64,000 nucleotides of DNA, from NCBI GenBank assembly GCA_964589825.1, contig CAZPUS010000015.1, forward strand, positions 1 through 64,000, written 5' to 3'. Below the pieces are notes generated by a model, which was not told the DNA's origin, ran no database searches, and saw nothing but the letters and a program-made list of their open reading frames with translations. The translations under genes and the position numbers were made by a program. Positions 27,101 to 37,500 of the stretch are shown here, piece after piece. Source of the DNA: CAZPUS01 sp964589825. Its GTDB lineage: Bacteria > Fibrobacterota > Chitinivibrionia > Chitinivibrionales > WJKA01. Every line of letters starts with the position of its first letter. The first letter of the stretch is position 1.

Positions 27101-30100
27101 CGACGTATACTATGGAAGCGGTCGATATCACGCTGATACCGCCAACAGATGACGTCCTTCCCGCCATTTATCACGAAAAGGGTGTGTTGACACTGTCGAC
27201 CAATGCATTAAAAGCAAAAGAATTGGTTTTAATTATGGGCTCTTTTGTTTTTGAAAACGTAGCAGATACCATGGTACTCGGGAAGCTTGAAGCAGACAGC
27301 CTGTCGCTTGGAAGTAATGTTTTTAAAATATTACATACATTGAAAATTTATAATTATTCCGGTGTGAGCTATAGTACGGGAGCCAATATCGTATTCGATG
27401 ATACCGGATCGGTAGTGGATATGCAACTGGATTCACTCCATGTAAGTTCGGTCGATACGCTGCCGCCTGTATATCACAGGGGGGCGGCTCCGCTTCTCAT
27501 TTCTGCGGACAGCGTGTTTTGTGCGGGGTTTACCAGCAGCGGCGGCACGGTCGATTTCAATTCAAACAAAATATGGATAACAGATAACGGCATGTGTGAA
27601 ATAACCGGAGGGACCACATCAAAACTTACCGGTCTAACCTCTGCTATGATTACAGTTTCGGGCGATGCGGTTTTTTCAGGCAAAAGCGGAGATTCTCTCC
27701 TCGAAATGAGTGCGGCGATGCCATGGTATCTCAATGTATCCGGCTCGCTTGATGCCTACAATGCGGTTATCGAAAGCTGCGATGCCACGAGTGGGAACAT
27801 GGGATACGCACATCCGGGATGTGTTGACAGCGGCTATAATTTCAACTGGACCTTTATGGTCGATTCGGTGGCCCCGGATAATGACATGAGCCTGAACGCA
27901 ACGGCGATCGATACCGACGCGGTTGTTCTTTCGTGGAATCCTTCGGCTATTGATTCCTTAGATGCCGACAGTGTGGGAATATGGTACAAAACAGGTGATT
28001 ATCCCGATTCTGCCTATGATGAAACCTCAGCCTATGTGAATACGTTAGCCCTGCAGGATTCAAGCGATACGGTAACCGGCCTGAGCGAGAAACAACGCTA
28101 CTTTTTCTCCCTCTGTGTACGGGACTCCACCGGTAACTGGTCGGATACCAGCCTTTCTGCGTGTGATACCGCCAGAACGCATGACAAGACCCTTCCCGTA
28201 AATGTGCTCTCCTTTTTTGCGGTGTTTGACAATACGGGTGACAGCATTATGATGCAGTGGTCTCCCTCTGCGTCGGTCGATGCGGAATCGACCATGATCC
28301 GCTATCGTACCGATCAGGCGATCCCGATGGATACCGGAGACGGGGTTCTCTTTGCCTCTTTTGCAGCGCAGGAGTCAACAGCTGTGATGTTCGGACCAAA
28401 ACAGAAGCTCACTTATTGGTTTTCCGCGTTTGTAAAGGACAGTGCCGGTAACTGGTGCGGATTCAACGATGATGCATCGGACAGTGCGTATGTACGGGAC
28501 ACAAAACCGCCGGACAACACTTTGACGATTTCGGCAACGGCGATCGATACCGACGCGGTGGATCTTTCCTGGAATCCGTCTGTAATAGATTCTCCCGATG
28601 CGGACAGCGTGGGGATATGGTACCGAACCGATCGCTATTTTGTACCGCCCGATAAAAATGATACCACGACGGATACCATCGCAACCTATGTCGGCGCGTT
28701 ACCGTTATCCGATTCTGTCTATGCCGTGACGGGGCTTTCTCAAAAGACTAAATATTACTTTACGCTTCTGGTGCGGGATTCAACGGGCAATGCGTCCGAT
28801 TCCGCGGCTTCAGCATGTGGCGCGGTGTGGACTCTTGACCTCAGCGCACCGGCAAATGTCACAAATACCAAAGCGGTGTACGATACTGCCGGTAAAAGTG
28901 TCGTGCTGAGCTGGGCTCCTTCAGTAACTGCGGATGCGGAATCGACCATGATACGATTTCGTACAGACGGGAGCTATCCCGCGGGACCCAACGACGGAGA
29001 GTTCGTATCGCGTCTCGGAGCGCTGGATTCCTCAGAAACTATTGCCGGTGTCAACGAAAAAGAGAAATACTGGTGTGCGCTTTTTGTAAAGGACTCGTCA
29101 GGTAACTGGAGCCAGGCCGATAACCAGGCACGGGATACCGCGTATGTGCCGGATTATACCTTTCCGTCGAATGTTCTCACTCTTGTGGCTACGGCCATTT
29201 CGGTTGGTGAAGTAGAGTTGAAATGGAATCCCTCCTCCATCGATTCGCTCGATGCAGACAGTGTCGGTATCTGGTACAAAACCGGAGATTATCCCGACTC
29301 CGCACATGACGAAAGTGCGGGACAAATGGGAATGTATGCACTCACCGATTCGGTCGATACGCTGTCGGCACTCAATGAAAAAGAACGCTACTACTTTGCC
29401 CTCTGTGTCAGGGATTCGGCCGGGAACTGGTCCGATACCGCAGCTGCGGCAACAGCCAACGCTCGTACGTTCGACCGTACCGCACCGGCAAATGTGACCG
29501 GATTTGTCGCCGTATACGATGCAGGCTCGGACACTGTCGCCTTGAAATGGACCGGCTCCTCTTCCCCGGATGTGGAAAAAGTCTGTATCCGTTTTCGTAC
29601 AGACGGGAGTTTCCCCGTCGATACCGGCGACGGAGTCGAGTATACCTGCTGGAATGAGGACTATACGTCGGCGACTTTTGGGCATCCTGGTGGCAAAAAG
29701 ATGTATCGCTTTGCGGCCTTTGCCGGTGATTCCTCGGGTAACTGGAGTGGATTCGATATCGCCGCCGCAGACAGCGTCTATATTACTGACATTCATGCAC
29801 CCGATAATGATATGGAGCTTGCACTATCGGTTGTGGGTTCCAATTTGGTGGAACTGAAATGGAACCCGGGCGCGATCGATTCTGCCGATGCGGAAATGAC
29901 AGGGATTTTCAGCTCGGTAACATCTTCTTTTACTCAAGTCTCATCACAGGTTGTCGAGGACTCAACATTGTATACTCTTTCAACAAACAGCGATACCATA
30001 ACCGTTTTACCGGATACTACCTACTATTTTGGCCTAAGTGTCAGGGACAGCTCCGGTAACTGGGCGGCTGTATCGGTCGATGCAAGAGATTCGTTAACAC

Positions 30101-32241
30101 TTGTCACAATGAGAGATTCTGTCGCGTTGGTAAACGATCTGGATATTTCACTCTCATCTGTCGGAGATACCGCGATTCAGGTGCGGCTGCATACCGGTGA
30201 CAGCGTACACGTGCCCGGCATACAGCATGTCAACTGGGGCTACAGCCATTTATCACTTGACACTTCAGAGTTGATATCATCACCTTTTGCGTATAAAGAT
30301 ACGACCTTTATGATTTACGATGTGCGGACCCGTGGCCCGTGGGTCTTCGGATTTCAGCTGCGTGACAGCGCAGGGTATAAATCGACTACAGTATTCGATA
30401 CGGTCACGATTTCAAATGTCGCGCCCATCCTTTCGGCTCCCGCAGATACCACTATAGATGAGGACAAAGAGTGGCTCGTGCGCTTGTCGGGATATGATGC
30501 GAATAACGATTCTCTTAATTTCGTATTGCTCTCCTCCACCGCAATAACCGAAATCACGCTTTCACAAAACAGACTGAAATGGATTCCCGGACAGCGTGAT
30601 GTGGGATCCCATACACTGCAGATGGCCTGTATCGATACATATGGTGATTCAGGATTCGCCACCGTACATGTAACTGTCGCGGAAGTCAACGATCCGCCGT
30701 CAACCAGTGTGAAGACGCAGCAGAGTTACGGTGCACTGAGAGCCGATTTTTCCGCACAGGACGATAAAGACACGCTGTTCGATTTTCGCTATCTGCTGAT
30801 GCGTACCCTGGATTCAATGGTCATCGATTCGGGAACAATTCGTGCAGCGAAGGCGACACGGGATTTCTATCCACTCACCGATGGGGCGTATATACTGAGC
30901 GTGCTGAGCAGGGACATGCAGGGGAAGACGGACAGCGTGGAAAAAGTAAAGCAGATAACAATCCGCAATTCCACCACTCATACGTTTAAGGGCGGTTCAA
31001 AATGGCATATGGCCGGAGTACCGGGTAAAACCCTGTCGCCCCGGTTGCTGAGCAGTGGGGGTAGTATTTCCTACTGGGATGAGTCGACTCCGCCCCGGGA
31101 TATCTACAGCTATTATGTACCCTCGGACAATATCACGTCACTGCGGCCCGGACAGGGGGTATGGAGGCGCTCCGACAGCAGTGTAACGATAGATATAAAG
31201 GGATCGCTGATTCCAAAGGATAGTGTATGCAGTATTACATTGCACAATGCGGAATACGGCTGGAATCAGGTTACCAATCCATACCCGTATCCAATCGAAC
31301 TGGGCGGGAATAGAAACGTATGGGAATGGGACAGTGCAAAGTCCACCGCGGTTCCCTCCCGGGACACTCTGTTCCCCTGGCGTGCATACTGGGTGCAGGT
31401 TACAGGTGAAACAACCTGTACATTCAGTTCCGTTCCATGCTATGCACAACCTCAGGGCCTTGCTAAAAAAACGTTTGTCTATTATAGTGATCCCCAGCAG
31501 TGGCGGATTCGGTTTCATCTTGAGAGTCCCGGTGGAAAAGACTTCTACAATGTAATCGGGTTCAGCAAAAAAGCGCGAGATGCCATGGACCCAAATGATA
31601 AGGCGAAACCTCCCGCAATCGGCAGTGGACGACACATGTTTTTTTATCATCCCGAATGGGAGGAGAATAAGGGCAAATATGCCCAGGATATTCGTGGTAC
31701 ATTTTCGGGGACATCGGTGTTCATCACCGGGTTTTCTCCGAGCGGCAATTCGGCGCAACTTCGGGTAAACGGTCTTGAGGCGCTTTCTTCGGTCTATATC
31801 TATCTTGCCTCTTCCGATACAATGGTGCAAATCGACGCCGATAAGCCCTATACAATTCCACCAAGCGACGAGGTGGTGTACAGAACTATATTTGTAACAG
31901 ATGATGCGGATTTCATGCGAAGATATCCGAGACATTTTCGCCTCGGTACTGCCTACCCGAATCCGTTCGGCCCCATGGTACAAGTGAGTTACACGCTGCC
32001 CATGCGGTGGGAAAAAGGAGGAATCCTCAACACGCAGCCGTATACGGTGCGCATGAATATCATGGACAGCAGGGGACGTGTGGTACGCACACTTGTGTAC
32101 GGAAAGCGGAAACCGGGTACCTACGATATCGTATGGTATGGAAGAACCAGTTCCGGGAATGTGGTTTCGTCAGGAGTGTATTTTTATAAAATGAACGCCG
32201 GGAATTACACCGGTGTCAAAAGAATGATTAAAATCAAGTAA
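24115..32241 (+). CDS. Giant secreted protein: beta-helix, VCBS/FG-GAP, FN3 repeats, FlgD-like C-terminus
   Basis: A 2708-aa exported protein with a signal peptide ending SWSA. In order: a right-handed beta-helix (about 30-335); seven VCBS/FG-GAP repeats of about 51 residues (345-685), each with a calcium-loop core WGDYDNDGDLD; a fibronectin-III domain (690-800); an FN3-like repeat (801-905); a second beta-helix-like or G8-like stretch (906-1248); seven more FN3-like repeats of two alternating kinds, most ending RDSxGNWSDT (1249-1995); an Ig/cadherin-like domain (about 2095-2195); and a shared C-terminal module (about 2288-2708) that ends in a FlgD-like domain (YPNPF near 2612; final KRMIKIK). 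Such ends direct type IX secretion in the FCB group. Surface adhesion or carbohydrate binding is likely; no catalytic residues are evident. Confidence 0.88.
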   Translation: MAESNRLRAVRGLCIAVCAIMCATTTSWSATTYEVGNGKTYSTISGALSATPTDLTGMGVQTIKVYRNAINAAPWVYSDDLFISNSGGSSSDYIHIMVVDSNRHHGKLDSGVVLTPATGPHGIRIRTAHTRISGLQLEGWGTGEGLFCEDSSLIIEDMLIVADNTTSNGILLPDTSGTIGAIVRNCIIYNTGSHGLKIQGSTVAATIQNTTIYGCGGYGVNVAMSAVVEMQNVISMNCTNGDFYNSGSWATVSNNMSSDASAPGTGSLTNMMASNQFKNTSAGAEDFHLISGADAIDAGTDLSAVFDNDADGQKRSLVGASAWDMGADEFKDTTFTDIGSGVTGIECSDVTWGDYFNDGDLDILIAGEDSVAGNSKIYRNDGSGVFTDFSAAIAGVQGADAEWGDYDNDGDLDLAIAGYSSSGRITEIYRNDGAGTFTNIDAAIDSTGESALAWGDYDNDGDLDLLVTGYGQSSRIAKIYRNDGGGAFVDIAAGLTGVTLGCVAWGDYDNDGDLDIALTGYDGAGEVSIIYRNDGNGSFVDIGAGLTAVDRSSIDWGDYDADGDLDLVMAGNNSSSGSVAKVYRNDGNGTFVDIGAGMTGIEAGTIMWGDYDNDGDLDILSVGEDSNYNYIPKLYTNEGSDTFTGFGAGLTEFDSCAAWGDYDNDGDLDILGGGSGGYLVYRNNTATSNSSPASPTGLTAMVSKDSVVLSWSQSTDTETPQTGLTYNVYVGKSPAGCEVVSPMADSSTGFRKIVSLGNVAQVTSWTIQNVPEGKYYWSVQSIDNSFSASSFATEQSFTTGSPPDNDMTLDAKTIDTGAVVVSWNPSAIDSTDADSVGIWYKTADYPDSAYDLSAIAGTTYTLNVTYDTLRGFNPHTTYYFSLLVRDSAGNWSDTTITACDTAYTRRVPNKWKGTTNSDWSTASNWSTGAVPQSGDSVVFDSGAQNCVLSTWSYTGDMVFTSGYTGMFDFNGQTLEVRGGMADFRSGGTFTDSGSISTYTMEAVDITLIPPTDDVLPAIYHEKGVLTLSTNALKAKELVLIMGSFVFENVADTMVLGKLEADSLSLGSNVFKILHTLKIYNYSGVSYSTGANIVFDDTGSVVDMQLDSLHVSSVDTLPPVYHRGAAPLLISADSVFCAGFTSSGGTVDFNSNKIWITDNGMCEITGGTTSKLTGLTSAMITVSGDAVFSGKSGDSLLEMSAAMPWYLNVSGSLDAYNAVIESCDATSGNMGYAHPGCVDSGYNFNWTFMVDSVAPDNDMSLNATAIDTDAVVLSWNPSAIDSLDADSVGIWYKTGDYPDSAYDETSAYVNTLALQDSSDTVTGLSEKQRYFFSLCVRDSTGNWSDTSLSACDTARTHDKTLPVNVLSFFAVFDNTGDSIMMQWSPSASVDAESTMIRYRTDQAIPMDTGDGVLFASFAAQESTAVMFGPKQKLTYWFSAFVKDSAGNWCGFNDDASDSAYVRDTKPPDNTLTISATAIDTDAVDLSWNPSVIDSPDADSVGIWYRTDRYFVPPDKNDTTTDTIATYVGALPLSDSVYAVTGLSQKTKYYFTLLVRDSTGNASDSAASACGAVWTLDLSAPANVTNTKAVYDTAGKSVVLSWAPSVTADAESTMIRFRTDGSYPAGPNDGEFVSRLGALDSSETIAGVNEKEKYWCALFVKDSSGNWSQADNQARDTAYVPDYTFPSNVLTLVATAISVGEVELKWNPSSIDSLDADSVGIWYKTGDYPDSAHDESAGQMGMYALTDSVDTLSALNEKERYYFALCVRDSAGNWSDTAAAATANARTFDRTAPANVTGFVAVYDAGSDTVALKWTGSSSPDVEKVCIRFRTDGSFPVDTGDGVEYTCWNEDYTSATFGHPGGKKMYRFAAFAGDSSGNWSGFDIAAADSVYITDIHAPDNDMELALSVVGSNLVELKWNPGAIDSADAEMTGIFSSVTSSFTQVSSQVVEDSTLYTLSTNSDTITVLPDTTYYFGLSVRDSSGNWAAVSVDARDSLTLVTMRDSVALVNDLDISLSSVGDTAIQVRLHTGDSVHVPGIQHVNWGYSHLSLDTSELISSPFAYKDTTFMIYDVRTRGPWVFGFQLRDSAGYKSTTVFDTVTISNVAPILSAPADTTIDEDKEWLVRLSGYDANNDSLNFVLLSSTAITEITLSQNRLKWIPGQRDVGSHTLQMACIDTYGDSGFATVHVTVAEVNDPPSTSVKTQQSYGALRADFSAQDDKDTLFDFRYLLMRTLDSMVIDSGTIRAAKATRDFYPLTDGAYILSVLSRDMQGKTDSVEKVKQITIRNSTTHTFKGGSKWHMAGVPGKTLSPRLLSSGGSISYWDESTPPRDIYSYYVPSDNITSLRPGQGVWRRSDSSVTIDIKGSLIPKDSVCSITLHNAEYGWNQVTNPYPYPIELGGNRNVWEWDSAKSTAVPSRDTLFPWRAYWVQVTGETTCTFSSVPCYAQPQGLAKKTFVYYSDPQQWRIRFHLESPGGKDFYNVIGFSKKARDAMDPNDKAKPPAIGSGRHMFFYHPEWEENKGKYAQDIRGTFSGTSVFITGFSPSGNSAQLRVNGLEALSSVYIYLASSDTMVQIDADKPYTIPPSDEVVYRTIFVTDDADFMRRYPRHFRLGTAYPNPFGPMVQVSYTLPMRWEKGGILNTQPYTVRMNIMDSRGRVVRTLVYGKRKPGTYDIVWYGRTSSGNVVSSGVYFYKMNAGNYTGVKRMIKIK

Positions 32242-32390
32242 TATATCGGCAGATACAGGGGATGCTGGAAAGCTGCGCAGAGTTCGCAGGTGAGGGAAGA
32301 GGCCTGGTAGTGGTAATGCATGAGGTGAATGCCACCGTACCCGGCAGATGTGTGATATGTAACCTGTACTTTATTTAAGGAGAGTGAGAC

Positions 32391-34460
32391 GTGGTACCAC
32401 ACAGAAAAACGGTTCTTTTCTTCGGCATGGTTCTTTTCGTTATGAACGCATATATGTGCGGAACTGTAATCGCTGCACCTCAGCGAATAGAACTCAAGGA
32501 AATAATAGGAAAAGTGCAAGTACGCAGAGAAGCGAGTTCACGGTGGCGTCCGGCGCGACCGGGTATGCGCATCCAGCAGGGATGGGGAGTACGTACGTAT
32601 GTCGAATCAAGTGTCAAACTGCTTTTTCAGACAGGGAGCGTGGTAAAAATAGGGGAAAAGAGTGCGGTTACCATTTCTGAAGCGGTGGTCGATCAGGCAG
32701 GAAAGTCCAGTGGCACATCGGTCAATATGCTGACCGGAAAGCTCTGGTCTAATGTGAAAAAACTCGCAAGTAAAAAATCGAAGTTCGAAGTAGAGACACC
32801 CACGGCGGTGGCGTCGATACGTGGAACACGATTCGGGGTATATGCAACCAAGAATAAAACCGCGGTCGATGTACACAGCGGTAATGTGAGAGTCCGGCCC
32901 AGAGGATCAGACAATTTTGTCGATGTAGGCAAGGGCAAACGCGCACTTGTATCGGGCCAGGACGATATAAAACTGTATGATTTGAAAAAAGATGACGGAC
33001 AGCTTCCCGGCCCGCCGCCTGAGGACGGGTTAGCTGATGATACGACCGCAGCGGATACCACACAATCCGATACCACGCAACCGGGTGGCGATGTCGATAC
33101 CACCGTCACGGATACCACGGCAGAGGATTCCCTCTCCGCACAAGCCGATACTGCGGAAGCAGATATTGATACTGCCGCGATGCCGGATACAACCACGACA
33201 GATACATCTTTATCCGATACAGCGGGAGATGCTCCCGATGCAGTAGCTGATACGACCATGGCGGTCGATACTGCTGACAGGGGGACACCGGTACCCGATA
33301 CCACCGCATCACTTACACCGGATACCTCCGCGACATCTGGTGATATGGTGCTGACCTTATCACTATCAACTCCGGCGGATGGTGCGACGATCACTACCCC
33401 TGCAATCTCGGTTTCCGGGAAGACGAGCCCGGGCGCCGAGGTAAAGGCAAACGGGATTTCGGTTCCGGTACAGTCCGGCGGGGAATTCAGTACACGTGTA
33501 CCTATTCCCGATGAAGAGCAGGAATACACGGTTACGGTAAAAGCAACCCTGGGTGATCAGCAGAAACAAATTGAACGGCGTGTTATCTATGAGACTGTGC
33601 AGGAGGCGTTAAGCCTTACAATTCAGTCGCCCGGAGACGGTGCACAGATTATGAAGAGCAGTCTGGCAATACAGGGAAAAGCGCAGGGAGCGCAGGAGGT
33701 TATGGTAAACGGTTTTAAGGCGGGGGTGTCATCGAGCGGCTACTTCAGTTACCAGATTCCTTTGACAGAGCAGGATATAGGAGAATATCCGCTTCGTGTT
33801 GTTGCTTCGAATGAGGAGGAAGAGATTGAAAAGGAAATCATGGTTGAGGTTGCTGTTACGTCGCCGCAGATAAACACGAGTGCGCCACGCATACAGGTCC
33901 TGAATGCAACGACCAACGCAACAAAGCAGAGTGAACTGCGGGTGAATGTAATGGATCGCACTCCCGGCGATCTGATCACACTTAGCGCGGAAAACAATGG
34001 TTCGACCGATGAATATGAACTTGAACCCGGGGCGACGCAGGGGATATATCTTGAAGAGGGGAAAAACAGATATACCATCAGAGCGTCCGATCGTGCGGCT
34101 AATCAGGCAAATGTGGTAAGCGGAGAGGTGTTTTATCTCCCCGGGCCTTTGCAGATGACGGTGATAGAGCCGCAACGGCGCCGTATGGTTATTGACGATC
34201 TGCCGCCTATGCCGAGTGATCAGATAAGCAAGAGGCTTACCATAGAAGTCGAGATCGACGACGGAATAAACGATGTGCCGGGGACCATAAAATATTGTCG
34301 GATTAGCGGGACCGGTGTAAACCAGTTGTGCAGGGAGATCGGGAATTATCACTACCAGGCAACGGTACAGTTGTCGCACGGGTTAAACAGCTACACCATT
34401 CTTGCAGAGGATATTGCAGGCAACCAGGTGCGCAGAACGGTTGAAGTGGATATCAGATAA
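32391..34460 (+). CDS. Exported FecR-domain protein with Ig-like domains
   Basis: A 689-aa protein. The start is GTG after TTAAGGAGAGTGAGAC. Signal peptide to about residue 28; FecR domain about 45-165 (KIGEKSAVTISEA, MLTGKLWSNVKKL, VETPTAVASIRGTRFGVYA); a low-complexity Asp/Thr linker (about 207-325, many DTT units); then two or three glucodextranase-B-like Ig domains (LSTPADGATITTPAISVSG, IQSPGDGAQIMKSSLAIQG, and a third starting near 500) and a final beta domain. No membrane anchor, and no sigma-factor gene nearby, so it is not a classical FecR signalling protein. It sits between two giant surface proteins, 150 bp after the first and 125 bp before the second, and probably works with them at the cell surface. 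Confidence 0.85.
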   Translation: MVPHRKTVLFFGMVLFVMNAYMCGTVIAAPQRIELKEIIGKVQVRREASSRWRPARPGMRIQQGWGVRTYVESSVKLLFQTGSVVKIGEKSAVTISEAVVDQAGKSSGTSVNMLTGKLWSNVKKLASKKSKFEVETPTAVASIRGTRFGVYATKNKTAVDVHSGNVRVRPRGSDNFVDVGKGKRALVSGQDDIKLYDLKKDDGQLPGPPPEDGLADDTTAADTTQSDTTQPGGDVDTTVTDTTAEDSLSAQADTAEADIDTAAMPDTTTTDTSLSDTAGDAPDAVADTTMAVDTADRGTPVPDTTASLTPDTSATSGDMVLTLSLSTPADGATITTPAISVSGKTSPGAEVKANGISVPVQSGGEFSTRVPIPDEEQEYTVTVKATLGDQQKQIERRVIYETVQEALSLTIQSPGDGAQIMKSSLAIQGKAQGAQEVMVNGFKAGVSSSGYFSYQIPLTEQDIGEYPLRVVASNEEEEIEKEIMVEVAVTSPQINTSAPRIQVLNATTNATKQSELRVNVMDRTPGDLITLSAENNGSTDEYELEPGATQGIYLEEGKNRYTIRASDRAANQANVVSGEVFYLPGPLQMTVIEPQRRRMVIDDLPPMPSDQISKRLTIEVEIDDGINDVPGTIKYCRISGTGVNQLCREIGNYHYQATVQLSHGLNSYTILAEDIAGNQVRRTVEVDIR

Positions 34461-34513
34461 GGGGGATATGCAGTGGCGATGATGTGCACAGGAGTGTACT
34501 CCAAAGGGGCCAA

Positions 34514-34532
34514 ACCCGGCCACAGACCGGGT
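34514..34532 (+). other. Short GC hairpin in the leader of the second giant gene
   Basis: ACCCGG-CCACAGA-CCGGGT forms a 6-bp stem with a 7-base loop, 54 bases before the start codon. No T run follows, so it is not a terminator. It may affect message stability or translation. Confidence 0.3.
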
Positions 34533-34585
34533 AACTGCCGTATCCTGCGGGAAATCATGTCATTTATTCAGGAGAAAATCAGCAC

Positions 34586-37500
34586 ATGAAACTGGAGAGA
34601 ATCGTGACGAAACATGATTCCGATGGTTTAATCCGGAAAATGTTTTGCATCGGGTTTTTTTTGATAACAGGGGTTTTTGCCCAGCAAATAAACATCTATA
34701 ATCCTTATGCAGCTCAGTCATACAATGTGGGTGATACGATGATTATAGAATGGGATGCCGATACCACCATCTCCGAAGTTATAATCGAATACAGTCCTGA
34801 TCACGGTATGTCGTGGCTGCAGGTTACCTCCTCCGGATCGGTGAGGCGTACGTATAACTACTGGGGATATTACCACTGGGCGATACCCGACAATATAGAC
34901 AATACACCGGTCCCTTCTCCGAAGGGTATACTGCGAATAGCCGATTACAATTATGCCGCAGAAGCATTTTCGGACACATTCGAAATTGTGGACAGCGATA
35001 CCGTTTCATCGGGTCCGATGCTTTCGTTGAGTACGTATCAGGTAGTGTGTACCGGGGATACCACCTTTACCGTCAATGCAACCAACAGCGGAGACGATAC
35101 ATTACCCCCGCTCAGCGCCACCGCTGATGCGCAATGGGTCGGCATAAACGTCTCCGGAAGCGGAAACGAGCAATATATTTATACCACGGTCGATACCACA
35201 GGGTTGTCAGGCGGGTATTATTCTTCCAACGTAGCCGTTACCGGTACCGGAATAAACGACAGCTTTGTGATCGATCTGGATTTAACCGCGGATAAGTCCG
35301 GTATTTATATTTCCGCTCCGGTGGCGGGCGAGATATACACCGTGGGTGATACCATGATGATTTCGTGGAGTGCAGATTCCAAAATCTCTGACGTAGGAAT
35401 AGAGTATTCACCTGACGAGGGAATGACATGGCTTTCCCTTACTTCATCAGATACCATCTCGCGCAGTTCCGGTGGATGGGGCAGCTATGCATGGCATATT
35501 CCGGAAAATATCGATGGTATCCCGGTGGCTTCATCCCAGGCCATGATGCGGGTATATGAAACCAACGGTTCAGCACACGGCTACAGCGATATTTTTGAGA
35601 TATATCCCAACGATTCGACGGTGTCGGATACTACGACATCGAAGACAGCTCTTTTATCGCCCGTCGGGGATTCATATTATATGGTTGGCGATACAATGAC
35701 GATAGAATGGGATGCTGATACGGGAATAAACGAAGTGATACTCGAATATTCCCCGGATGATGGGGTGTCATGGGCCTTTATCGATTCAGGGACAATAACG
35801 CGTAATTCATCATACTGGGGATTATACCCGTGGAAAGTGCCGCGCGAGATAAATGGAATGCCGGTCAGGTCACACCATGCACGAGTCAAGTTGAGTGATT
35901 ACAACAAGACATCCTGGAGCATTTCGGGACAATTTACAATCTATGATCCCGCTGACACTGCTATAAGCCGGATATGGTACATAGATGCATCGGCGCCCGA
36001 CGGCGGCGATGGAAGCCGCAGCGCGCCGTTCAATACCATTTTTGCATTTATTGGACTTGAATCGGGTGATATGATTCACGTTGCCGGTGGATATTACGTG
36101 CTGGATTCCGGCTTTACCATCGATACCGACAGTATTCTGATTCTGGGCGGGTGGGACACATCGTTTACCTGGAGAGATCCGCAGGCCCATCCCACGATAA
36201 TCAGCGGGGAAGCAATCGATGTTCCGGATACGTTTTTCGTCATTGCGGAGGATGAAATCGAATTCAGCGGTTTTGACTTCGTGGATGGTGCAGGGGGGGC
36301 GCATACTGCGCTGGCAATAGCGGGTGATTCCATCCGTCGAGTCGGGTTGCTTGAGAATCGATACATGGGCTTATCGACCGCGCTTTCGATCAATCGAAGT
36401 GCGCAGATAAAAGTGGTACATTCGATATTCGAAGAGTGCAACAATGCACTGCATATACGCGCGGCGGATTCCGTACTGGCCAAAAACAACACTTTTTACG
36501 GCAACAGGGAAGGTATTGCATTGGTCTATTCAGGAGGGGTATTGTGCCGAAACAATATTTTCAGCCACAACGAATTCGCACTAATCGAAGAGGATAGCCT
36601 TTCGGTGTTCGGCAATGTGGCGTATAACGCCTTTTTCCGCAATGGGACCGTTCTTGAAAACAACGGGTATGCAGCCGATATTGCAATACGATATCCTGAA
36701 AACCTTGTTGTCGATCCGATGTTTTTGGATACAACGCTGCAGAAAAGAGATCTGCATCTTCAGCCGGGTTCACAATGTATAGATGCGGGTGATCCGAATG
36801 CAGAGTTCGAACGTGAACCAATGCCCAATGGCGGACGAATCAATATAGGTGCATATGGCGGGACGGAGTATGCGACCGTTTCGGATACCGGTACAGTGAT
36901 TAATGATTCGATCGCGCCGCAGAATCCATTATCATTGAAGGTGACCGCGGTCGATTCGGGTATTCAATTCAGATGGGATCCGGCGCTTGTACAGGGAAGT
37001 GATATAAAAAATGCGGGGATATGGTATCGGACCGACAGGTTCCCGCAAGGGCGTCAGGACCCGATGGCGGCCAAAGTGCATGTATGGCCGGTCTCTGCAT
37101 CTTCTCTTAATATGAACGCACCGGTCGTAGGTGGATTGCCGCCTGGTCCGGTCTATTATTTTGCGCTCTATGTACAAGATTCATCCGGCAACTGGTCCGT
37201 CGATGCGGCCATGGACACCGTCGTGATGGATTCTGGGCAGATGATGCCGTACGATACGCTTTACACAAAAGAATTTTTACAGGTGAGTGTTTCGGCGTAC
37301 GAAGATTCAGCCGCTCTTGTATCGATACAGACTGGTGACACGACGCCGATTTCCGGAATATCGGGAATCGGATGGGGGTATGGGCACCAGTCCGACATGG
37401 CACCGGACAGCACCGCCGGTTCTCTCAGAACTATACCCTATGCCGATACTTCTTTCGTGGTTGACAGCTTCGGCGTTAAGGGAATGTGGATTTTCGGATT

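Noticed and set aside
29098..29796. 232-codon antisense frame in the giant gene
   Set aside because: It mirrors the FN3 repeats on the other strand; no start signal and no family.
32305..32320. Third sigma-54 promoter (TGGTAGTGGTAATGCA)
   Set aside because: The GG-N10-GC spacing is right, but both flanking contexts (TGGCA, TTGC) are off consensus.
32693..33529. 278-codon Ser/Val-rich antisense frame
   Set aside because: It is the reverse reading of the DTT-rich linker in the FecR gene, whose low complexity suppresses stops.
34470..34585. Possible c-di-GMP (GEMM) riboswitch before the second giant gene
   Set aside because: A GC hairpin and AAACCCGG/CCGGGT strings first looked similar, but the conserved GEMM core and second stem are not there.
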